A stretch of 64,000 nucleotides of DNA from Actinopolyspora mortivallis DSM 44261 (GCF_000384035.1 NZ_KB913024.1:2650305-2714304); one strand, 5' to 3'; positions 16,678 to 28,642 are shown, counted from the first letter of the stretch. The notes: generated by a model not told the origin, from the sequence alone. Made by a program: numbers and translations.

Positions 16678-18177
16678 TCAGTGCATCGTCGGGATGGTGA
16701 AGCTGGCGTCCTCCTTGCGCCCGGAGGGCCAGCGCGAGGTCACGGTCTTGGTTCTGGTGTAGAACCGGATGGAGTCCGGGCCGTGCTGGTTGAGGTCCCC
16801 GAAGCCGGAACGTTTCCACCCGCCGAAGGTGTGGTAGGCGATCGGGACCGGGATGGGGACGTTGACACCGACCATTCCGGTGTTGACCCTGCTGGCGAAC
16901 TCCCGTGCCGAGTCGCCGTCCCTGGTGAATATCGCGACTCCGTTGCCGTACTCGTGTTCGCTGGGCAGGCGCAGCGCCTCCTCGTAGTCGGCCGCGCGCA
17001 CCACCGACAGCACCGGCCCGAAGATCTCCTCGCGGTATATCCGCATCTCGGGGGTGACGTTGTCGAACAGCGAGGCACCGAGGAAGAACCCGTCCTCGTG
17101 GCCCGGCATCCGGAACCCGCGACCGTCGACCAGCAGGTCCGCGCCTTCGGCGACCCCGAGGGCGATGTAGTCCTCGACCCGCTTCCTGGCCTGCTCGGTC
17201 ACCAGCGGTCCGAAGTCGGCGGACTCGTCGAAGCTGGTTCCCGTCCGCAGTCGGCGGACCCGCTCGGTCAGTTTCTCCACGAGTGCCTCGGCGGTGGGCT
17301 GTCCGACCGGCACGGCCGCCGAGATGGCCATGCAGCGTTCGCCGGCGGAACCGTACCCCGCTCCCACCAGCGCCTCCACCGCCTGGTCCAGGTCGGCGTC
17401 CGGCATGATGATCATGTGGTTCTTGGCGCCGCCGAAGCACTGCGCGCGTTTGCCGTGGGCCGCTGCCGTGGAGTAGATGTACTCGGCGATGTCGGAGGAG
17501 CCGACGAAGCCGACGGCGGCCACCTCCCGGTGCAGCAGCAGGGAGTCCACGGCCGTCTTGCCGCCGTTGACGACGTTGAACACGCCGGGTGGCAGTCCGG
17601 CCTCGACGAACAGCTCGGCCAGCCGCAGCGGCACCGAGGGGTCCCTTTCGGAGGGTTTGAGCACGAAGGAGTTTCCGCAGGCGATCGCGGGGGCTGCTTT
17701 CCACAGCGGAATCATCGCTGGGAAGTTGAAGGGGGTGATTCCCGCAGCCACACCGAGTGGCTGACGCATCGAGTACACGTCGATGCCCGCACCGGCTCCC
17801 TCGGTGTACTCCCCCTTGAGCAGGTGGGGGATCCCGGTGGCGAACTCGACCACCTCCAGACCCCGCTGGACGTCCCCCTTGGCGTCCGGGACCGTCTTGC
17901 CGTGCTCGGAGGCCAGCAGCCGGGCCAACGAGTCCATCTCCTCGTTACACAGTTCGAGGAACCTCATCAGCACCCTGGCGCGCCGTTGGGGGTTCCAGCT
18001 CGCCCACGTGCGCTGTGCCTCGGCCGCGTCCCGCACGGCGGAGTCCACCTCCTCGGCCGAGGCGAGCGGCACTCTGGCCTGCACCGTGCCCGTGTTCGGG
18101 TCGAAGACGTCGTCGTAGGCCCCCGAGGTGCCCGCGACACGTTCGCCTCCGATGAAGTGCTCCAGCTCGTCGGTCAT
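16678..18177 (-). CDS. mmsA: Methylmalonate-semialdehyde dehydrogenase (CoA-acylating)
   Basis: A 499-residue aldehyde dehydrogenase that converts methylmalonate semialdehyde to propionyl-CoA, closing valine degradation. The N-terminal HFIGGERVAGTSG, the NAD-binding GFVGSSDIAEYIYS and the active-site GSAGERCMAISAAVPVG with its cysteine match MmsA/IolA. The ATG at 18177 is preferred; the extra N-terminal residues of the longer frame (to 18249) are not typical of the family. It is the first gene of the mmsA-acyl-CoA dehydrogenase-hydrolase-mmsB operon. The next start is 170 nt downstream. Confidence 0.92.
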   Translation of the reverse strand: MTDELEHFIGGERVAGTSGAYDDVFDPNTGTVQARVPLASAEEVDSAVRDAAEAQRTWASWNPQRRARVLMRFLELCNEEMDSLARLLASEHGKTVPDAKGDVQRGLEVVEFATGIPHLLKGEYTEGAGAGIDVYSMRQPLGVAAGITPFNFPAMIPLWKAAPAIACGNSFVLKPSERDPSVPLRLAELFVEAGLPPGVFNVVNGGKTAVDSLLLHREVAAVGFVGSSDIAEYIYSTAAAHGKRAQCFGGAKNHMIIMPDADLDQAVEALVGAGYGSAGERCMAISAAVPVGQPTAEALVEKLTERVRRLRTGTSFDESADFGPLVTEQARKRVEDYIALGVAEGADLLVDGRGFRMPGHEDGFFLGASLFDNVTPEMRIYREEIFGPVLSVVRAADYEEALRLPSEHEYGNGVAIFTRDGDSAREFASRVNTGMVGVNVPIPVPIAYHTFGGWKRSGFGDLNQHGPDSIRFYTRTKTVTSRWPSGRKEDASFTIPTMH

Positions 18178-18691
18178 CTGCCTACGCACCCTTCCCCCGC
18201 ACCGCTGGGCGGACGCCATAACTAGGAAGACAAACTTTTGGTGGGCCAATCATTCACCCACTCCACCACACCGCAAAAGGGTGTGCTACATCACAACGCG
18301 ATCGGGTGAAGAAAAGTTCCGCGCGAGGAGAGGCGGACGGGACAACGGCGGCAGGCCACCCCGGAAACCGGGCACCGCACGAGCACGACGAACCGTGTGA
18401 GCCCTTCCCCAGGCCGTACACAAGCGTGGGCGGGAACCCGCCGATCCGGGTTCCCGCCCACTCGCACCATCGCGATCATCACACCCCGCCACAGGGCCGC
18501 TGGTGCGTCTGGGTGAACACCCCCGCAGGAGTGGAGTGCTCACGGTCGTGGGAGCTGGTGTGCACCTCCTTCTTCCGACGGTCGGACCGCGCCGAAACCG
18601 GGGATCCCGCGCGGCCCGGCGCATCCGGGTCCTCGGGACGGCGCCGCGGCCCCGTCCCGCACGACGTTGCGCCCGGTTGCCGACAACCGAC
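18178..18691. other. Intergenic region between mmsA and aceA
   Basis: 514 nt without a convincing gene. The part next to mmsA (18211-18310) is AT-richer and probably holds its promoter. A strong hairpin sits at 18426-18461. The plus-strand frame 18306-18776 has proline/arginine/histidine-rich composition and runs into aceA, so I treat it as chance. Confidence 0.6.
18426..18461. terminator. Perfect 14-bp hairpin downstream of aceA
   Basis: GTGGGCGGGAACCC (18426-18439) pairs perfectly with GGGTTCCCGCCCAC (18448-18461) around an 8-nt loop. It lies 230 nt past the aceA stop and before the mmsA promoter region. There is no T-tract, as is common for actinobacterial terminators. Confidence 0.65.
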
Positions 18692-20011
<1,320 letters not shown>

Positions 20012-20092
20012 GGTGTGTCCCTTTCGATCGCTTGCGGCCTGCTACTGACCAGTATTGGTACCTCACCAAGAAAAAACGAGGAGCTATCAAGA

Positions 20093-20102
20093 CAAAATTT
20101 TG
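20093..20102. promoter_or_regulatory. AT-rich palindrome in the aceA/regulator intergenic region
   Basis: CAAAATTTTG is a perfect 10-bp palindrome within the 116-bp divergent promoter region, close to an AT-rich run (20100-20120). It could be an operator for the RamB-like protein encoded next door, controlling both directions. The match to the known RamB consensus is not exact, so this is tentative. Confidence 0.35.
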
Positions 20103-20127
20103 GATTTTTTCTGTTACAGTGAAGCTC

Positions 20128-21600
20128 ATGTCGGAGTTCACGGACGACTCGGAGAAAGAAAGCGGCACGTTCTCCACCGAGCAGGACCTGCTGGTGTTCG
20201 GGCAGCGCCTGCGCCACATGCGCAAGGCGGCCGGACTCACCCTTTCCGAGCTGGGAAAACGCGTCGACCGCGCTCCCTCGCAGCTCTCGCTGCTGGAGAA
20301 CGGCCACCGCGAGCCCAAGCTCTCGTTACTCAGGTCACTCGCCGCGGCACTGGGCAGCTCGGTCGACGAGCTGATGTCCAAGAAACCACCGAACCGTCGG
20401 GCCGAGCTGGAGATCGCCGTCGAACAGGCCCAACTGGACCCGCTCTACCAGCAGCTCGACGTGCCGCCGCTGAAGATCAGCAAACGCGTCCCCACCGAAG
20501 TCCTGGAGCACGTGCTCGCGCTCTACGAGGAACTCCGACGCCGGGAGACCAAACGCGTGGCCACCCCGGAAGAGGCCCGGGCCGCCAACGCGGAACTACG
20601 CGCCATGATGCGCGAACACGGAAACTACTTCCCCGAGATCGAGAAGTCCGCCGGCCGGATACTCCACCGGGTCGGCTACCACGGTGGGCCGCTCTCCGAG
20701 GGACTGATCCAGTCCATCGCCACCCATCTCGGTTACGGGCTGCGGTTCGTCACCGACCTGCCCCGCTCGGTCCGCTCCGTCACCGACCTGCGGCACAAGC
20801 GGATCTTCCTGCGCCGGGAGTCGCTGGGCATGCACAGCCCCCGCACCATCCTGCTCCAGACCCTGGGGCATCTCACCCTCGGCCACCGCCAGCCCCGCGA
20901 CTTCGCCGACTTCCTGCGGCAACGCGTGGAGGCGAACTACTTCGCCGCCGCCGTGCTGATCCCGGAGGCCCCGGCCGTGGAGTACCTGCGGCAGGCCAAG
21001 GCGGAACGCGACCTCGCCGTGGAGGACCTGCGCGACGTCTTCTCCGTGTCCTACGAGATGGCCGCCCACCGTTTCACCAATCTGGCCACCCAGTACCTGG
21101 ACCTGGTGTGCCACTTCGTCCGCAACGACGAAACCGGCATCATCTACAAGGCCTACGCCAACGACGGCCTGGAGTTCCCGGCCGATCCCACCGGAGCGAT
21201 CGAGGGCCAACGGATGTGCCGGTACTGGGCGGGCAGGCAGGTGTTCTCCTCACCGGACCGGTACTCCACCTACTACCAGTACACCGACAAACCGGGAGCC
21301 ACCCACTGGTGCGTCGCCCACGTCGACCCCAGTCGGGGACGGGACTTCGCCATCACCCTGGGTGTTCCCTACACCGAGTCCCGATGGTTCCGCGGACGGG
21401 AGACCACCAACCACTCGAAGTCCGGCTGTCCGCACGGGGAGTGCTGTCAACGTCCCCCCGCCGAACTCGCCAACCGCTGGCAGGGCATGGTCTGGCCCTC
21501 GGCCCGGGCCCACTCCCACGTGCTCTCCGCGCTGCCCTCGGACACCTTCCCGGGTGTGGACGAGGCCGACGTCTACGCCTTCCTGGAAGCCCACGAGTAG
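20128..21600 (+). CDS. RamB/ScfR-type XRE transcriptional regulator
   Basis: About 490 residues. An N-terminal helix-turn-helix (FGQRLRHMRKAAGLTLSELG, then APSQLSLLENGHREPKLSLL) is followed by a central IrrE/DUF955-like domain in which the usual HExxH reads LGHLTLGHR. The C-terminal domain is cysteine-containing (SGCPHGECCQRPP, DUF2083-like). This is the architecture of RamB, the acetate-metabolism regulator of Corynebacterium and Mycobacterium, and of other short-chain-acyl-CoA-sensing regulators. The ATG at 20128 fits the family start; a GTG 9 nt upstream is possible, and there is no good Shine-Dalgarno. Divergent placement beside aceA supports control of the glyoxylate shunt and probably autoregulation. 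Confidence 0.9.
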   Translation: MSEFTDDSEKESGTFSTEQDLLVFGQRLRHMRKAAGLTLSELGKRVDRAPSQLSLLENGHREPKLSLLRSLAAALGSSVDELMSKKPPNRRAELEIAVEQAQLDPLYQQLDVPPLKISKRVPTEVLEHVLALYEELRRRETKRVATPEEARAANAELRAMMREHGNYFPEIEKSAGRILHRVGYHGGPLSEGLIQSIATHLGYGLRFVTDLPRSVRSVTDLRHKRIFLRRESLGMHSPRTILLQTLGHLTLGHRQPRDFADFLRQRVEANYFAAAVLIPEAPAVEYLRQAKAERDLAVEDLRDVFSVSYEMAAHRFTNLATQYLDLVCHFVRNDETGIIYKAYANDGLEFPADPTGAIEGQRMCRYWAGRQVFSSPDRYSTYYQYTDKPGATHWCVAHVDPSRGRDFAITLGVPYTESRWFRGRETTNHSKSGCPHGECCQRPPAELANRWQGMVWPSARAHSHVLSALPSDTFPGVDEADVYAFLEAHE

Positions 21601-21747
21601 GAAGTCGATCCCGTCGGTGCGTGGGCCGGAGGGTCTCGCGGTCCAGTGGACACGGTGCGGGCGCTCGACCGCCCCACCACACCACCGCGAGGCCCGCCTC
21701 ACGTGCCGGTGCGGCTCACGGGCGCGGTCGCCGCGAAACCCCAGGGG

Positions 21748-23601
<1,854 letters not shown>

Positions 23602-23797
23602 TGAAGTCTTCCTCGCGGGATGTCGACTCGCGTACGGGCGGGCTTTTGCTCCCCATCGTCCCACGAAAGTTCCGGATGTCCGATGCCAGCTCCGGAAAAG
23701 ACCACCTCGTGAGGTCCGCGGTGCCCGACACGCCGCGCCGGAACCGCTCCCGGAGGGCCACTCCAGCCGACGACAGGTCGCGGTCCGGACCTCCCGC

Positions 23798-24178
23798 TCA
23801 GCCCGCTCGCGTGTCGGCACGCAGCGGGTGCTCGGGCGGCACCTGCACCAGCACGATCCGCATCCCGTCCGGATCGGCGACGGTTCCCTCGATCAACCCC
23901 CAGGGTTGGCGCACGGGCTCGGCAAGCACCTCCACCCCACGTCCGCGCAGCTCGTCGACGGTCTCGACCACGTCGCGCACCTGCAACCACAGCATCTGGT
24001 CCTCGCTGGGACCGGCACCGCCGCTGCCGGAGACCTCCAGCAGACCCTGACCGAGGAAGAACACCGTGCCGCCGGGGAACTCGCGGTGGATCGCCAGTCC
24101 GAGCGTGTCCCGGTAGAAGCGTACCGAACGGTCGTGGTCGCCGGGCCGCAGAATCATCCTGCTGCTGAGTACCTCCAT
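23798..24178 (-). CDS. VOC-family (glyoxalase/bleomycin-resistance fold) protein
   Basis: A 126-residue vicinal-oxygen-chelate protein: two beta-alpha-beta-beta-beta units, with [17 protein letters not shown] in the first and [29 protein letters not shown] in the second. Such proteins bind a metal and act as glyoxalases, dioxygenases or drug-binding proteins. Nothing in the neighbourhood narrows it. The gene stands alone upstream of lepA, divergent from the SPFH gene. Confidence 0.82.
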   Translation of the reverse strand: MEVLSSRMILRPGDHDRSVRFYRDTLGLAIHREFPGGTVFFLGQGLLEVSGSGGAGPSEDQMLWLQVRDVVETVDELRGRGVEVLAEPVRQPWGLIEGTVADPDGMRIVLVQVPPEHPLRADTRAG

Positions 24179-24290
24179 GTCCCCGTCCTACCCGATCGCG
24201 GCCGGATCCGCCGAACGGTCGCCGGACACCGGCGATCCGTCCCCGGCGACGGGGATCCTTCGTGTCCGAAGGTTTGCTCCCCAACCAAAA

Positions 24291-24307
24291 AGTGATATCA
24301 CTATGAT
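24291..24307 (+). promoter_or_regulatory. Palindrome AGTGATATCACT overlapping a -10-like box
   Basis: AGTGATATCACT (24291-24302) is a perfect 12-bp palindrome in the promoter region of the SPFH gene. The following bases TATGAT (24302-24307) look like a -10 box, so a protein bound to the palindrome would block initiation. The ribbon-helix-helix protein encoded at 25270 is the obvious candidate, by analogy with other RHH autoregulators. Confidence 0.45.
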
Positions 24308-24345
24308 GTCTTGTGGACACCGAAAAAACGAGCGAGGAGGTCCCG

Positions 24346-25260
24346 ATGAGCACCGAGAGCACCGACACGGACGTGGCGATGCCGCAACCGGAGATCCGGG
24401 AACACCCCGCGCACCGAGTCCCGGGGCTTCCGATACTCGGGCTGGGCATCCTGCTGCTGGTCGTGGCCACGGCACTGATCGTTTCCGGCATCGCGAGCTC
24501 CACCTGGTGGATACTCGTGACGGGACTCCTGCTGGGGATCCTCACCCTGGTGGGATTCGCGGGGTTCGTGGCCGTCTCACCCGGCGAGGCGCGGGTGCTG
24601 CAGTTCCTCGGCCGCTACACCGGCACCCTGCGTCCTACCGGGTTGCAGTGGGTCAACCCGTTCACCACGCGGGAACGCATCTCCACCCGGATCCGCAACC
24701 ACGAGACCAGCGTGATGAAGGTCAACGACGCCGAGGGCAACCCCATCGAGATCGCCGCCGTGGTGGTCTGGCAGGTGGACGACACCGCGCAGGCCTCCTT
24801 CGGCGTCGACGACTTCGTCGAGTTCGTCGAGACCCAGGCCGAGACGGCGGTGCGACACATCGCCACCAGTTACGCCTACGACAGCCGGGGACAACGGGAA
24901 CTCTCACTGCGGGAGAACGCCCAGGAGATCACCGCCAAGCTGTCCAAGGAGATCTCCGAACGGGTGTACTCGGCCGGAGTGAAGGTCATCGAGTCCAGGA
25001 TCACCCACCTCGCCTACGCCCCGGAGATCGCACAGTCGATGCTGCAACGCCAGCAGGCCGACGCGGTCGTGGCCGCACGGCAGCGCATCGTCGAGGGCGC
25101 GGTGAGTATGGTCGAGTCCGCCCTCGGACAACTGGCCGAGGACCAGGTCGTCGAGCTGGACGAGGAGCGCAGGGCGTCTATGGTCAGCAATCTGCTGGTC
25201 GTACTGTGTGGTGACAAGGCGACCCAACCGGTGGTCAACACCGGCTCGCTGTACCAGTGA
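24346..25260 (+). CDS. SPFH/Band 7 domain membrane protein
   Basis: About 304 residues. Two adjoining hydrophobic helices ([20 protein letters not shown] and [20 protein letters not shown]) precede an SPFH/prohibitin domain ([52 protein letters not shown]). A coiled-coil-like stretch follows ([20 protein letters not shown]). Such proteins oligomerise at the membrane and organise microdomains. The ATG at 24346 has GAGGAGG at ideal spacing and is preferred over a GTG at 24313. A small DNA-binding-type protein gene follows after 9 nt, so the two form an operon. Confidence 0.88.
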   Translation: MSTESTDTDVAMPQPEIREHPAHRVPGLPILGLGILLLVVATALIVSGIASSTWWILVTGLLLGILTLVGFAGFVAVSPGEARVLQFLGRYTGTLRPTGLQWVNPFTTRERISTRIRNHETSVMKVNDAEGNPIEIAAVVVWQVDDTAQASFGVDDFVEFVETQAETAVRHIATSYAYDSRGQRELSLRENAQEITAKLSKEISERVYSAGVKVIESRITHLAYAPEIAQSMLQRQQADAVVAARQRIVEGAVSMVESALGQLAEDQVVELDEERRASMVSNLLVVLCGDKATQPVVNTGSLYQ

Positions 25261-25269
25261 GGAACTCAG

Positions 25270-25479
25270 GTGGCCTCCCGCAAGAGCTTCCTGCTCCGGC
25301 TGGATCCGGCAGTGCACGACGCGCTCGCCCGCTGGGCGGCGGACGAGCTGCGCAGCACGAACGCGCAGATGGAGTTCCTGCTGCGCAAGGCACTGCAGGA
25401 GGCGGGCAGACTGCCCAGCGAAACCACGCGACAACGTGGCAGGGGAAGACCCCGCAAGGACGAACTCCCCCCGGACTGA
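25270..25479 (+). CDS. Small ribbon-helix-helix-like protein
   Basis: A 69-residue protein starting at a GTG 9 nt after the SPFH gene. [19 protein letters not shown] reads as an RHH beta-strand plus first helix, and [20 protein letters not shown] as the second helix. The basic tail [12 protein letters not shown] could contact DNA. The pattern is that of Arc/HicB-type repressors and antitoxins. No toxin gene is adjacent. Cotranscription with the SPFH gene suggests it regulates that operon, possibly through the palindrome at 24291. Confidence 0.7.
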   Translation: MASRKSFLLRLDPAVHDALARWAADELRSTNAQMEFLLRKALQEAGRLPSETTRQRGRGRPRKDELPPD

Positions 25480-25721
25480 GCGGGCCCCGCGCCCCATGCC
25501 CGTGGAGACGGGCTCGTACACGAGTCGGACACCGAGCCGACGGAGGCCACGCGCGGGGGGTCGGGAGCCCGTTGCTACCATGGCCGACCGCACCGCGTGG
25601 CAGTTCCGACGTGGAGGAAGGCCGCCCGCTCCCGGTCGCACCGGGACGAGAACCTCGTGAGGTGGGGCGGCGCCGTTCGAACGCGGTAGCACACTCCGGT
25701 CGATCAGAAAGAGGCGTACCA

Positions 25722-25982
25722 GTGGCCAACATCAAGTCTTCCAAGAAACGCATCCTGATCAACGAGCGCAACCGCCGGCGCAACAAGGCGGTCAAGACCT
25801 CGGTCAAGTCCGCGATGCGCAGGTTCCGTGAGGCCGCTGCCGCCGGCGACAGGGAGAAGGCCGCCGAGATGGAGCGGGCCGCGAGCCGCGCGCTGGACAA
25901 GGCGGCCAAGAAGGGCGTCATCCACCGCAACCAGGCGGCCAACAAGAAGTCCTCGATGGCCCGGCAGCTGAACCAGCTCTGA
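25722..25982 (+). CDS. rpsT: 30S ribosomal protein S20
   Basis: An 86-residue highly basic helical protein that binds 16S rRNA early in 30S assembly. [20 protein letters not shown] is the family's N-terminal signature and [20 protein letters not shown] its C-terminal one. The GTG at 25722 gives the expected N-terminus (initiator residue then ANIKS) with AAAGAGG upstream. It faces holA tail to tail, with a strong hairpin between. The 242 nt before it hold no other gene that I can support. Confidence 0.98.
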   Translation: MANIKSSKKRILINERNRRRNKAVKTSVKSAMRRFREAAAAGDREKAAEMERAASRALDKAAKKGVIHRNQAANKKSSMARQLNQL

Positions 25983-26058
25983 GGCCCCTCGCACCGCTCT
26001 CCAGGGGCGAGCCCGTCCCGGTGACGGCCCGGCCCGGCGCGGGCGAAGCGACTTCCCC

Positions 26059-26097
26059 ACCGGCGGACCTCCCCACTCGGCGCGGAGGTCCGCCGGT
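26059..26097. terminator. Bidirectional hairpin between rpsT and holA
   Basis: ACCGGCGGACCTCC (26059-26072) pairs perfectly with GGAGGTCCGCCGGT (26084-26097), loop 11 nt. It lies between two convergent genes and is well placed to end both transcripts. Confidence 0.75.
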
Positions 26098-26105
26098 TCG
26101 TGGGG

Positions 26106-27074
26106 TCACCGCGCACGCAGTTCGACCAACCCGAGCACCGCCCGTTCCAGGGCGTAGTCGGCATCGGCCGCCTGTCCCTTCACCTGCCCGTTCAGCTCGG
26201 CCACCAGCCCCATGGCGCTGGTGACACCGGCCCGGTTCCACCCTCGTGCCTGGGACTGGGCCTTCTTGACCTTCCAGGGGGGCATGCCGAGTTCCTTGGC
26301 CAGCCGGTACTGGTCCCCTCCTCCGGCGCTCGCGACCCGACCGATGGTGCGCACCGCGTCCGCCAGGGCGTCGGCGATCAACACGTGCGGCACCCCCAGC
26401 CGCAGCGCCCAGCGCAGCGCCTCCAGTGCCCCGGCACGGTCCCCCATGACCGCTTTCTCCGCCACGACGAAACCGGTCACCTCGGCCTTGCCCTGGTGGT
26501 AGCGCCGCACCGCCGCCTCGTCCACCTTCCCGTCGGTGTCGGCGACCAACTGCGACACCGAGGAGGCCAACTCACGCAGATCGTTGCCCACGGTCTCCAG
26601 CAACGCGCTCACCGCGGCGGGTTCGATCCGTCCCCCGCAACGGCTCGCCTCGGCCTTCACGAAGCTCTCCCGCTCGGAAGGACGCGTGAGCCGGGGACAC
26701 TCGGTCACCGTGGCACCGAGCTTCCGTAGGGTGGCGGGAAGTTCCTTGGCCTGTTTGGCACGCCCACCGCCGTTGTGCAGCACGAGGAGAACCACTCCCT
26801 CGGCGGGCGCACGCGCGTGGGAGAGCACCGCCTCGGCGATCTCCTTGCCCGCCTCCTGGGCCGCCTCCAGTGCCACGACACGCCCCTCGGAGAACAACGA
26901 GGGACTGAGCATCTCGTCGAGTTCGGGAGGAGTGAGTTCACTCACCCTCGCCCGGCGGAGCTCGGTACCGGGATCACTCTCCCGCGCGGCGGCGAGGGTT
27001 TCGGAAACGGCACGCTCCACCAGCAGTTCCTCTTCGCCGACCACGAGATGCAACGACGCCGGTGCCGGATTCAT
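26106..27074 (-). CDS. holA: DNA polymerase III delta subunit
   Basis: A 322-residue clamp-loader subunit that opens the sliding clamp. LHLVVGEEELLVERAVSETL opens the protein, in the position of the degenerate P-loop of the delta family. GVVLLVLHNGGGRAKQAKEL and LRELASSVSQLVADTDGKVD are typical mid-protein stretches. The end (MGLVAELNGQVKGQAADADY) matches the oligomerisation domain. Length is normal. It starts at an ATG at 27074 and points away from the thrC riboswitch region. Confidence 0.93.
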   Translation of the reverse strand: MNPAPASLHLVVGEEELLVERAVSETLAAARESDPGTELRRARVSELTPPELDEMLSPSLFSEGRVVALEAAQEAGKEIAEAVLSHARAPAEGVVLLVLHNGGGRAKQAKELPATLRKLGATVTECPRLTRPSERESFVKAEASRCGGRIEPAAVSALLETVGNDLRELASSVSQLVADTDGKVDEAAVRRYHQGKAEVTGFVVAEKAVMGDRAGALEALRWALRLGVPHVLIADALADAVRTIGRVASAGGGDQYRLAKELGMPPWKVKKAQSQARGWNRAGVTSAMGLVAELNGQVKGQAADADYALERAVLGLVELRAR

Positions 27075-27180
27075 GCCCCCATTCTCGCACCGGGCCGGGC
27101 TCCCCCCTCCCGTCCCGGATGCTGGATCACAGTGGTCGGATCACGGGCTCATGCCGTAGCGTTGCCCGCACAACATGGAT

Positions 27181-27310
27181 AGCTCATCCAGAGGGGCAGA
27201 GGGAACGGCCCTGTGAAGCCCCGGCAACCGGCGTCGCCTGTCGTGATCACGAGCGCGAGGCAGACGACGCAAGTGGTGCCAATTCCGACCCGCCAGCGGG
27301 ACAGATGAGG
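27181..27310 (+). promoter_or_regulatory. S-box (SAM-I/SAM-IV superfamily) riboswitch upstream of thrC
   Basis: The leader has the S-box core in order: CAGAGGGGCAGAGGGAACGG, GAAGCCCCGGCAACC, and the 3' core GGTGCCAATTCC. P1 can be drawn as CTCATC (27183-27188) with GATGAG (27304-27309). P3 pairs GCGTCG with CGACGC. A short P4, CCCG-CCAG-CGGG, precedes the 3' strand of P1. That 3' strand overlaps an in-frame ATG (27305) and lies next to the GGGGAAAGGA that serves the thrC start. SAM binding should therefore hide the translation start region. Which subclass it is (I or IV) I cannot decide by eye. Confidence 0.88.
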
Positions 27311-27325
27311 GGAAAGGACCTCGCG

Positions 27326-28597
27326 ATGACAGCTGCCGCCCGAACACAGGCCGACACGTCGAACCGGAAACTCGACCTGGGACCGGCCGCGGAACTGGTT
27401 TCGAAGGAGGAGGGCCACCGGCAACCCCTGGCCCCCGAGTTCGTCTCCCTGGAGGACTTCTCTCCGCTGGAAGTCACCTACGACTTCGGTCGGGTCCGCC
27501 GTGAGGACATCGAATCCGGGCCCCGTTCGATCTGGCGGTACAAGAAACTGCTGCCCGTTCCGTCCGATGTGGAACGGCACCCGAACACCGACCCCGGTTG
27601 TACCCGGCTCATACGCGCCGACGCCCTGGCCGAGGCGCTCGGTGTCAAACGTATCTGGGTCAAGGACGACACCGGAAACCCCACGCACTCCTTCAAGGAC
27701 CGGGTGGTGGCCGTCGCCCTGGCCGCCGCCCGCGAGTTCGGCTTCAAGGTCCTCGCCTGCCCGTCCACCGGCAACCTGGCCAACGCGGTGGGAGCGGCAG
27801 CGGCCCGGGCAGGCTGGGACTCGGTGGTCCTGGTGCCCTCTTCGCTCGAACGGGCGAAGGTGCTCATGACGGCCGTGTACGACGGCTCGCTGTTGGCCGT
27901 GGACGGCAACTACGACGACGTGAACAGGCTGGCCACCGAACTCGCCGGTGAGCACGAGGACTGGGCGTTCGTGAACGTCAACGTCCGTCCGTACTACTCG
28001 GAGGGCTCCAAGACCCTCGCCTTCGAGGTCGCCGAACAGCTCGGATGGCGTCTTCCCGAACAGGTGGTCGTGCCGATCGCCTCCGGCTCCCAGCTCACCA
28101 AGGTCGACAAGGGCTTCCGGGAACTCGGCGAGGTGGGACTGGTGGAACCCAGTCCGTACCGGCTCTTCGGCGCCCAGGCCTCCGGGTGCTCCCCGGTGGC
28201 CAACGCCTACAAGGAGGGCCAGGACGTGGTCCAGCCGGTTCGGCCGGACACCATCGCGCGTTCGTTGGCCATCGGTGCTCCCGCGGACGGGCCGTACGTG
28301 TTGGACACCGTGCGTCGTACGAACGGGGCCGTCGAGGACGTCAGCGACGAGGAGGTCGTGGAGGGCATCCGGCTGCTGGCCCGCACCGAGGGCATCTTCG
28401 CCGAGACCGCGGGTGGGGTCACCGTCGCCACGGCCAAGAAGCTGATCGAGGCCGGGCAGATCGACCCCGACGCCGAGACGGTGCTGCTCATCACCGGTGA
28501 CGGTCTCAAGACGATGGACTCGTTGCAGGAGCACATCGGGCCGAAGGCCACCGTGGCCCCCACCACCGAGGCCGTGGACCGGGCCCTGAACGACTGA
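27326..28597 (+). CDS. thrC: Threonine synthase
   Basis: A 423-residue PLP enzyme making threonine from O-phosphohomoserine. The PLP lysine is in DDTGNPTHSFKDRVVAVAL. CPSTGNLANAVGAAAARAG is the phosphate-binding loop region and PIASGSQLTKVDKGFRELGE lies further on. The ATG at 27326 follows GGGGAAAGGA; an ATG 21 nt upstream, inside the riboswitch P1, is in the same frame. Control by a SAM riboswitch is unusual for a threonine gene and places it in the methionine/SAM regulon, since phosphohomoserine is a branch point toward methionine in many bacteria. Confidence 0.94.
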   Translation: MTAAARTQADTSNRKLDLGPAAELVSKEEGHRQPLAPEFVSLEDFSPLEVTYDFGRVRREDIESGPRSIWRYKKLLPVPSDVERHPNTDPGCTRLIRADALAEALGVKRIWVKDDTGNPTHSFKDRVVAVALAAAREFGFKVLACPSTGNLANAVGAAAARAGWDSVVLVPSSLERAKVLMTAVYDGSLLAVDGNYDDVNRLATELAGEHEDWAFVNVNVRPYYSEGSKTLAFEVAEQLGWRLPEQVVVPIASGSQLTKVDKGFRELGEVGLVEPSPYRLFGAQASGCSPVANAYKEGQDVVQPVRPDTIARSLAIGAPADGPYVLDTVRRTNGAVEDVSDEEVVEGIRLLARTEGIFAETAGGVTVATAKKLIEAGQIDPDAETVLLITGDGLKTMDSLQEHIGPKATVAPTTEAVDRALND

Positions 28598-28608
28598 TCC
28601 GCGCCACG

Positions 28609-28642
28609 GACACCACGTCGGGTTGTGCCCCGGCGTGGTGTC
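28609..28642. terminator. Hairpin between thrC and comEC
   Basis: GACACCACG (28609-28617) pairs with CGTGGTGTC (28634-28642). It sits between two convergent genes and touches the comEC stop codon. It is probably a shared terminator. Confidence 0.55.

Noticed and set aside
15326..17704. Long open frame joining the acyl-CoA dehydrogenase to upstream sequence
   Set aside because: The part before 16507 is a shadow of mmsA. The true start has a good ribosome-binding site at GTG 16507.
25480..25721. Possible autoregulatory leader of rpsT
   Set aside because: Looked for a stem resembling known S20 leaders and found no convincing structure by eye.
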